A stretch of DNA of 64,000 bases, taken from contig OX621176.1 of the NCBI GenBank assembly GCA_951640195.1, forward strand, positions 124,001 through 188,000, read 5' to 3'. The notes beneath the pieces were generated by a model. It did not search any database and was not told where the DNA came from. It saw only the letters and a list, made by a program, of their open reading frames with translations. Below are positions 57,196 through 64,000 of this stretch, one piece after another. The DNA is from Porpolomopsis calyptriformis. Lineage: Eukaryota > Basidiomycota > Agaricomycetes > Agaricales > Hygrophoraceae. Positions within the stretch are counted from its first letter, which is position 1; each line of letters begins with the position of its first letter. A program made the translations under genes and the position numbers.

Positions 57196-57939
57196 GAATA
57201 CAATCTTTTCAGGTCCAAAAGTCATCTTGCTGCGAGGACGTGAGTTGAATGTGAGTGGCGACTACTGCGTACATCTCCGAGAATACCCCAACCTCTCGAT
57301 CGGACCCAGATCAGTCGGCGGCACCAAAGAAAAGGTGTCCCAAGTCGCAGCGACCACCTGGACAAGTTGGGCTGGTGCCCGACCAAATGACCTTTCCGAC
57401 AATCCTGATGTCTGGCTTTCCCACTGTCCGTGCTCGCGTCTACCTCGCTTTATCGTCAACCCTGTATATACGGGCCGCATCAAATGGCGCCTCGAGGCTG
57501 GTCTAGCCGTTCAACTTCGCGGAGCACCAATCATTGTGCGGGAGCGCAACGTCGTCCTGCGGGCGGTGTATGACCAGTGCAAAGCACTTGGTAAGCCCGC
57601 GCCGGGGAACGCCGTCGGGTAGGCGTCAACGACGGATCTGAAGGGTCTCCCATTCGGCTCATATCCGCAGAGGTTGGGGTAGCACCCGAAGGGCATCGGT
57701 GCCAAGTTCAAAGCGGGCGGCGAATGTTTTTCAGTTTTCGCACTGTAGAGTCTTGAGGGATGTGTCAATCATGTCCAAGGGCGCCCTCGAAGCGCCCTCG
57801 AAGCGTGTAGAGGATTATTCACTTGGTGCGAGTATTGGTATCTGCTATGAACCTGCGGGGTGATCGGAAGCTTATTCATATTGAACTGGACTACTAGCTC
57901 GCTCAAGGACACGAGTACCACACAGCGACCTTCTCAACC
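57196..57939. other. GC-rich intergenic, no confident gene
   Basis: 744 bp. Overlapping frames on both strands (for example 57255-57506 plus and 57768-57511 minus) are typical of GC-rich non-coding DNA. A short direct repeat GCGCCCTCGAA(GCGCCCTCGAA) occurs near 57782-57804. Confidence 0.45.
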
Positions 57940-59163
57940 ATGATGGCAAGGATTACAGGCATTCCAGTTGAGCTCCTGCAGAACATCGTCTTGCTCATAG
58001 ATGGTTCAGCGCTCGAGTGCACAAGAGTCTGCTGGAAATTCAACAAGATAGCGACACCAGTCTTGTATCGTAGCGTTGAGATACTTTCAGACAAGGCCAG
58101 AATCCGTTTCCCGATTCTTTTGAAGACGATCATCCGCCAGCCATGCCTGGGCGAATACGTTCGATCTGTGCACATTGCCTTGGTGGCCAATGTCTTCCCT
58201 GTCCATCGCAAATATCATTTGGATTTTGGTCCCGATGATATTCTGACTTGGACCGCAATGGCCGCCTCCTATCATCTATCGCAGGAGGCGCAACAAGCCC
58301 TAGAGAATGGCTGCCCTTCTGCCATGTTGTTCCTTCTGCTCTTTTACCTCCCGGCTCTCCATGAGCTCTGTATCTTCGCACTGCCACACATTGGTATTAT
58401 CTCTCAGGAGATCCTGCATGCCAACCCGCTCCCTTCGGGTCTGCAATCAGTCCGATGTGTAGGCGCCAGTTACGCCTGTGATTTCCCTCCGCTTATACCA
58501 TTCCTTTCCTTACCCGCGCTGGACACTTTCATACTCTGGAATTCAACACTTGATGAGGTTAGGCCGGATGATACCGCCCACCTCTTACCCTGTTCCTCGA
58601 ACGTCGAGCATATTAAACTATCGTACTGTGTTATCACTGACAGTACACTCGAGACGCTCGTACGCTCGTCACGATCACTCCGAACCCTCTCATTCAAGCG
58701 CCCAGGTGTAACCCTTTTTGGAGGCGTGTTTCACGCACCATCCCTGGGAAGTGCACTTCGTGAGTGTGCGCTGTCCACCCTTGAGCATCTTGAGCTCAAC
58801 TTTTTTCACCTTGATACCTTCGAGCACACCCGTTCCCTTGGCCCTCTTTCCGACTTTGTGCATCTGACACACATTTTGGCCTCACTCTCGTCTTTGCTTG
58901 ACTATCCACTTGGAGAAAGGGGCATCGTCGCGGCTCGCCGACTGAGCGAGACTCTCCCTGAATCGCTCATCTCCCTTGTTGTGTCTCTTGATGCATTTTG
59001 GGTGCCGGAATACTGGATAATGAAAGCGCTTGTGGAGATCAAGCATGAACGACTGGTGCATTTGAACGCCTTGACAGTTTTGGGGGATATTCCAAAAGCT
59101 GAGCTGAAGGAGATCGAGGTGGCATGTGTGGCAGAAGGTGTGGAATTTAGAATGAATGTATGA
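57940..59163 (+). CDS. F-box protein with leucine-rich irregular C-terminus
   Basis: Single exon, 407 residues. Starts MMARITGIPVELLQNIVLLI then DGSALECTRVCWKFNKIATP, an F-box (P-x-E-L-L-x-x-I, then V-x-x-x-F), and VLYRSVEILSD. It continues with the leucine-rich stretches LFLLLFYLPALHELCIFALP, FLSLPALDTFILWNSTL, NVEHIKLSYCVITDSTLETL and LSTLEHLELNFFHL, as in mushroom F-box/LRR families. It is probably a substrate receptor of an SCF ubiquitin ligase; target unknown. It is not closely related to the tandem F-box genes at 10967-15368. The intact frame without introns is unusual in this window. Confidence 0.72.
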   Translation: MMARITGIPVELLQNIVLLIDGSALECTRVCWKFNKIATPVLYRSVEILSDKARIRFPILLKTIIRQPCLGEYVRSVHIALVANVFPVHRKYHLDFGPDDILTWTAMAASYHLSQEAQQALENGCPSAMLFLLLFYLPALHELCIFALPHIGIISQEILHANPLPSGLQSVRCVGASYACDFPPLIPFLSLPALDTFILWNSTLDEVRPDDTAHLLPCSSNVEHIKLSYCVITDSTLETLVRSSRSLRTLSFKRPGVTLFGGVFHAPSLGSALRECALSTLEHLELNFFHLDTFEHTRSLGPLSDFVHLTHILASLSSLLDYPLGERGIVAARRLSETLPESLISLVVSLDAFWVPEYWIMKALVEIKHERLVHLNALTVLGDIPKAELKEIEVACVAEGVEFRMNV

Positions 59164-59364
59164 TTTATTCCACTGACTCAAGGTACGTACGAACGCTGAT
59201 ATCATTGATGCCAACTAACTGAGAAAGGCTCTGCGGCTGGATCAATAGTGGTACAAACTAGTACATGAAGGAATCACAAGTAAAAAAACGTGGCAAAGCA
59301 CGGTGTTACCGAGTACACTCCTAGAGAAAGCCATATACATAAAGTAGGCACATAATATAACCCA

Positions 59365-60378
59365 TCACCGAAGCTCATCCCGAAGGGATATTGTTACATT
59401 TTGCAGATTTTCTGGCATACCTGAACTCCTGAATCTTGTCAGCTTGTGAAACGCCCCGGCCTGTTTCATCTTCTCCCTTGCAGCACTGCTGTGGGAGGCA
59501 ATTGCGGCTAGACAACTCACGACATCATACTGGACGTTGAGAGACAAACGGGGGTCATCCAGAAGCCCGACAAGTCGCTGCACGACGTTCAAGTCATTGA
59601 CAGCTCTCCGTCCCACATCTACTACGGTTATATTCCTCAATGCTCGGACCGCCATCTCCTTCAATCAAGTCGAAGGACAATCCAGAGCGACTATGAGTGG
59701 TGGTATCGCACCAGCTTGTGCCGCCCTTTCCTTTGCTGCGTCACTACGTGTGATGTTTGCGGTGGCACACGCTGCAGAGATTTTGGTATCAAGGGAAGGG
59801 TTGGAAAGGTGTCCTACAAGCAGTGGGATCACTTGCGTGTTGAGGGCCGGAGTCCAGGTGTGTTCGAAATGGAGAACAACGGCGAGTATGACTACAGCAT
59901 GCTGCCTCAGGACACCTTGGTTGGACAGATGTCCAACTAGGTGTCGTATGACATCTGCATTGACAGCAGTCGCAACATGATCACGACCGTCTAAGGTCTG
60001 TGCGATTCGAGCAAGGTGCTCTGCGGCACTAATATGGGGGCCATATTCTCCGTTCTGCTCAGCGTTGACGAGTTCATAAACAAGTTGAGGCACGTCTCTA
60101 TTGGTAACGGTATGGGGAGCTGAAGAATACAGGTGACTCATAGTTGCGACAGTTGCTTCGGTAGCTACGTACGTTGCAACGGTGGAGTGGGAGAGGCTTG
60201 TTGCAGCGAGGGACGCAAGTTGGCTGCATGGGGTGCGATTTGATGGTGAAGACACAACTAGATTGATTTGCTGCATGGGAGCGGTGAGGTCTGATAGCGA
60301 AGACACAACAACAGGGGTGCTGGATTGGGGGACAGCTGGTCCTTCAGCAGCGGAAGCAACGGTATTCACTGTCGCTAA
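59365..60378 (-). pseudogene. Armadillo-repeat protein with an internal stop
   Basis: Minus strand. Helical repeats of armadillo type: VPQLVYELVNAEQNGEYGP, HISAAEHLARIAQTLDGRDH, VNADVIRHLVGHLSNQGVLR, ALNTQVIPLLVGHLSNPSLD, AACATANITRSDAAKERAAQ, AGAIPPLIVALDCPST, then TGA (59667-59665), then LKEMAVRALRNITVVDVGRR, LNVVQRLVGLLDDPRLSLNV, SCLAAIASHSSAAREKMKQA. The frame is identical on both sides of the TGA, and the repeat runs straight through it, so an arginine CGA changed to TGA is the likely origin. Vac8-like or other ARM proteins are the nearest family. The start is unclear: the frame is open to about 60378, where a TTTAG 3' splice site sits, so upstream exons are expected. If a tiny intron removes the stop it is too short to be credible. 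Confidence 0.62.
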
Positions 60379-60884
60379 ATGAGCTGGCTAGGTCAAAACA
60401 TAAAATGTTTATTTGACTGATATTGGTGGGTGCTGTCAGTCTCATCAATCTCCTTATCGCGTTGCAGACTACATCGGGACCCGAAAATTTGCACAAGCCT
60501 GCGTGATCTGCATGCAATGGACAGTGCTCTTCTCCATGCAAACCTATTAAGGCCGAAGAACTCTCCACGACCTCCCATGAGTAGTGAGGCTTTGGTAACA
60601 CCGAGGCCAGAACGTGAAGACTTGCCATTCCTGCCCATCCCCAATGTTTCGTGAAAGCTACAAATCCGAATATGTTGGTGTTGAGGGAATTCAATCACAC
60701 GTCCGCATAAACAGTCGTACTGGTACGTTATGATAAGTCCAGAAATTCAGATTCTTGGATCTGCATGGACGAGTTGTTAATTGGCAATAATACACAGACT
60801 TGTAGTAGAATACCGTACCAACAGACCCGCTGTGCGACTGATCCTCCGGAGGCGGGTCCTGCAACCTATTAACAATCCCCACCA

Positions 60885-61110
60885 GCGTCACTCCTTGTCC
60901 CCATCCCATCCCCATGGTGCATGCTGGGCACACGCTGCAAACCCTCGGTGAGAATAATAAACCTCTGGACCGCCCAGTGTTCATCTTCCGGCTGGCGGCG
61001 AGGATCCTGTGCGGCATCCGCGACAGCAGGCAAGCTCGGACATTCCGATAATGCTCGCTTGTTCTTCCTCCGTGGGACGGGCCATCTTTCCCACTGCAAT
61101 ATGATAGGCA
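60885..61110. repeat. Diverged repeat, copy 1
   Basis: Shares about 200 bp with 62475-62795. Read on the minus strand both give ILQWE(R/G)WP, PSLPA, AAQDPR and later DPPPE, so a coding origin is likely. The frames are broken between modules and no start is visible. The surrounding 60379-61452 shows no complete gene. Confidence 0.4.
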
Positions 61111-61452
61111 AGACGCGGGATTCTTAGGAATCGGGTAATGCGGACATAGCCGTGTGTATGAAGCCGTTGAGAGAGCTCTGGTGGCGACAGTCCATCATGA
61201 AAAGGACAATTTCTTTTCCGGTGTTTCTGTGCTTTCGAACGGGCCAAATCGGAACAGGATGAACTTGAAACGTGTACCTTCACACCTGTCCGATTGGCAA
61301 TTCGAGATGGTCAGACCACCTCTATCAATTTCAAAGTTGTACCGCCAATCGGTTTCATTGGTCCCCGGGATATCATTACCAGAGGGATAAAAGGTCGATA
61401 CGTTCATTGCAAACCCCCCAGTGCTGGTCACCCCTCGTTATCGATATTTTCT

Positions 61453-61918
61453 ATGTACTTGCCATCCATTCTTACGCTTGCTCTCCTCCTGAATGCATCT
61501 CTCGTCGGGGCCTTGCCCTACCCATTGTAGGTAGATTTAATGCTTCACATTCGATGCTCGCCAACTCTTTCTGTAGATCACAAAGCCAGAAAGGTAATAT
61601 TGTGTGTCTAGTTTTGATATCAAACTTATTATCATTGAAGCGGATGTCATCCGATTTCATAAAGGAGAGGGAATTCTGACCTTCGTGCGTCCAATTTTGA
61701 TGTCTCATCGCCATTGGATTTACACCTTTTAACAGTGCCTAAAAGACGCTAGGGACGCGACTGATCAACATGCTTCCAAAAGAAAATGCAAGGAAGATTT
61801 CGAGAAGAATTATATGCATAGATCTAATTTCAGGCTATGGTGGATGGGTTTGGAGCCCTCGAGTCCCGCGGCATTGGTTGGGGAGATTAAAGATCGATTC
61901 AAAAAGAAGCGGACATGA
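61453..61918 (+). CDS. Possible small secreted protein, exon structure unresolved
   Basis: ATG 61453 opens MYLPSILTLALLLNASLVGA then LPYP, a strong secretion signal with a cleavage site after VGA. It is preceded by a GATAAAAGG TATA-like element about 65 bp upstream (61386). A GTAGGT...TGTAG intron candidate follows immediately (about 61527-61574). An open stretch at 61740-61918 reads DARDATDQHASKRKCKEDFE and GLEPSSPAALVGEIKDRFKK before TGA. No phase-consistent path joining all pieces was found, so the gene may be decayed or have another exon. If real, it is a short cationic secreted protein of unknown role. Confidence 0.33.
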
Positions 61919-62474
61919 TCAATGTATTTTCCATCCAATGCCGTCTTTATATATATACGTGAGTGCGAAGATGCAGTGGCTAGTTCTACAGTATTTACAA
62001 GCAATTGAAGGAGTAGACTCTGGAGCTTGAACACAGGATAGTTTCGTGAATTGAGAGTTGGTTGGGGACGCAGACCTAATCATACATACCGTTGATTTGG
62101 TTGGTTCAGGTCACCGCCCCCCCGGGAATACGTGCCAGAGGTCCTCGTATTGTGGGCACTCTCGGATAATATGTCGGCGTGACTGCAATGGTTTCCCTCC
62201 AAGGGCATCTGATGTCTTCGGAGGGTATGGAACGGTCATATATATAGTCGCCCATATACTCATGTCCTGTGCGGCGTTGAGTGAAAAATCTCTCTTGTTT
62301 TGTAGTCGTGCGAGGCGTTTGGTTGTGAGTTGCTGGTGCCGGTCCGTGGGGGTGGACTTCCAAGCAGTCTAAATCGACAGCCAAATGATAAATATATACA
62401 ACAGATCCACTTTAAGACCGATACTCCGGCGGTGGGTCTAACTCCTCCTGCAGCGTTGTCCTGCGAGACCCACC

Positions 62475-62795
62475 TGCGCTACCACTCATAGTCCCCCTCC
62501 CATCCCGTCGTGCGTGCTGGGCACACACTGCAAATTCTCCGTGGAGTATCCAACTGCGATCAGCCTCTGGACTGCCCCAAGTTCGTCTTTCGAGCCGGCT
62601 GCGAGGATCCTGCGCGGCAACCGCAAAGGCAGGCAAGCTTGGATGTTCCACTTCCTGCTGAGGACCTCCTTCTCGGACGACAGACTGATGAGCGACATTG
62701 ATCGCCCGTTGCTCCTCTGCTGCGGGGGCTGTGGATGGAGGACAGGCGGTGAGAGGCGCCAAATGGGGCCATCCTTCCCACTGTAATATGACAGG
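62475..62795. repeat. Diverged repeat, copy 2
   Basis: Partner of 60885-61110. On the minus strand it contains VILQWEGWP, HPSLPAFAVAAQDPRSR and a terminal ELDPPPEYRS frame. It is larger than copy 1 owing to an inserted ~90-bp stretch. Function unknown. Confidence 0.4.
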
Positions 62796-62964
62796 TCCGG
62801 CCGTGACTGCAACCGTGGAAGAGCCGCCATCAGAAACCTGGTTGTTGGTAGGGCTCTTGGGCGGGATGAGGGATCCAGAAGAAGGTGGTTGTTACATCGG
62901 GCGTTGAAACCCCGCCAGCCTGTTTCAAGCCCTTGAGAGAGGTCAGTCGCACTCGTGGGTAACG

Positions 62965-63853
62965 CTCAGTAAAAACGGAAGTCGACTTGGTGAGTTAATA
63001 GTCTGAGTTTAGTCGATATCTAGTCGTCATTTTGGATACCAATAATTGCCATCAAACTTAGTCTACACTCAGTCAACGTTTAGTCGACGTTCGGTCGATT
63101 TCAGTGATTGAAATTTTTTCGTTCAGTGTCATCTAGACCTGCCCTCAACTGCAGTCATATGTTGGTTCATTTTGTTCCGAGTCGTTTCTCATTTCCCCAC
63201 TTATTATCCCTTTAGCCTAAGCCACTGTTTGCACCCCCACTGGCCTTTACAACCCTGCAGTCTCGGTGCTGGCGTCTGTCTCCTTGTCTTATCTTCTTGT
63301 CTCTGCTGCGCTCACTGTGGATCTGTTTATCATCTGTGCTGTGCTCATTGTGGTTCTGCTGGACGAGCTTCTCGAATGGCCATACCCTTGGTTCTGGTAT
63401 CTCTGCATCCATTGTATGGAGGGTCTCTAACATGTTCTGCCTCTTTCTAACAAGTATCTACGTAAGCTAGTTCTTGGGATTGTGAAGGATCAATGTATAG
63501 GGCTTCAGGCTCGTTATTGTGACAACGGAGGTAGCGGCCAATCCTGGTGCTACGAGTGGGGAGTGCTTGGAATGATAGTACCCTCTATGCATGCAATATA
63601 TATATATATTTCGCAATTTTTGTAAGATTTTGAGTGACTACTATCTGACTACTATCCGACTACTATCCGACTTTTAAGTGACTTTTACACCGACTTTCGC
63701 TTGGTTCCATCAGATCTGTAACGCCGATGCCAACTCGATACGACTAACCCGACTAAATCGCGTTGCCAAAATCGACATTTAGTCGCCCATCAGTCGTTTC
63801 CGACTTTTTACCGACTATATACGACAATAATCCGACTTTTCGTTTTTACTGAG
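62965..63853. mobile_element. Non-autonomous terminal-inverted-repeat transposon (MITE-like)
   Basis: Left end CTCAGTAAAAACGGAAGTCG, right end (reverse complement) CTCAGTAAAAACGAAAAGTC. The element is flanked by a direct duplication GGTAACG (62958-62964 and 63854-63860); counting the last G of the right end it is 8 bp, GGGTAACG. Inside each end are many sub-terminal CGACT/AGTCG motifs (for example CCGACTACTATCCGACTTTT near 63657). No transposase-size frame exists in the 889 bp, so it must be moved in trans. A 7-8-bp duplication points to hAT or KDZ-type transposases rather than Tc1/mariner; the exact superfamily is inference. Confidence 0.8.
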
Positions 63854-64000
63854 GGTAACGTAGGCAGCTAGAACGAGGGATAATATGAAATACCAAGTAC
63901 ACAGCCAGTGATGATTCCCAATTGCGATTGTCTTTTGTGGCTGGACGTTGGTGAAATGAGAAGAACCTGATATTTTGCTTGAAAGAACATCAGACCATCC

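Noticed and set aside
57116..57622. 168-codon plus-strand frame
   Set aside because: It begins inside the AGC kinase tail and continues into GC-rich non-coding DNA, with competing frames on the other strand.
1..64000. tRNA or rRNA genes
   Set aside because: No T-loop/A-box/B-box pair with a plausible cloverleaf and no rRNA-like block was noticed by eye. A covariance-model search could still find a tRNA.

Overview
The window looks like a piece of a filamentous basidiomycete (Agaricomycete mushroom) nuclear genome. Genes are dense and lie on both strands. They are broken by many 45-80 bp introns with GT...AG ends and CTRAY-like branch points. Several families are typical of mushrooms: NACHT-WD40 proteins, F-box paralogues, a Crinkler-type N-terminus, a KDM3-like JmjC protein and a trypsin-like GDSG family. 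No rRNA, tRNA, CRISPR or bacterial-type operon was seen. Gene models were spliced by eye, so exon edges are predictions.

Layout. 0-10 kb: the 5' end of a Crinkler-like gene leaving the left edge, two proline/lysine-rich proteins, an eisosome PIL1/LSP1 protein, and two tandem short-chain dehydrogenases (SDRs) with the SNARE gene BET1 on the opposite strand between them. 10-15.4 kb: a decayed gene and a tandem triplication of an F-box gene, the last copy frameshifted. 15.6-26.8 kb: a JmjC demethylase-like protein, a four-helix membrane protein, a very large disordered protein with an F-box-like segment, and a trypsin-fold protein with a probable frameshift. 27.5-45 kb, the accessory island: three paralogous WWOX/retinol-dehydrogenase-type SDRs bracket two convergent NACHT-WD40 genes. 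Both NACHT-WD40 copies are broken. Between and beside them lie a PD-(D/E)XK-like ORF, two direct copies of an unknown gene (family X here) and an inverted repeat. 45.4-49.2 kb: a chromodomain / coiled-coil / zinc-finger protein. 49.2-51.3 kb: an unresolved spliced region and an NB-ARC relic. 51.3-59.2 kb: a Kre9-like GPI protein divergent from mitochondrial dihydrolipoyl dehydrogenase, an AGC kinase and another F-box protein. 59.3-64 kb: an armadillo-repeat gene with an internal stop, diverged repeats, a possible small secreted protein and an 889-bp terminal-inverted-repeat element with a target-site duplication. The same terminal sequence recurs beside the Crinkler start at the other end of the window.

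How it fits together. Housekeeping genes (PIL1, BET1, dihydrolipoyl dehydrogenase, AGC kinase, chromatin proteins) alternate with fast-evolving accessory islands. In the islands, local duplication is followed by decay. At three or four sites the decay takes the form of CAG to TAG or CGA to TGA changes, that is C to T transitions. The NLR-like proteins (NACHT, NB-ARC), the nuclease-like ORF and the Crinkler head are all candidates for non-self recognition or effector roles, but the sequence alone does not prove one joint system.
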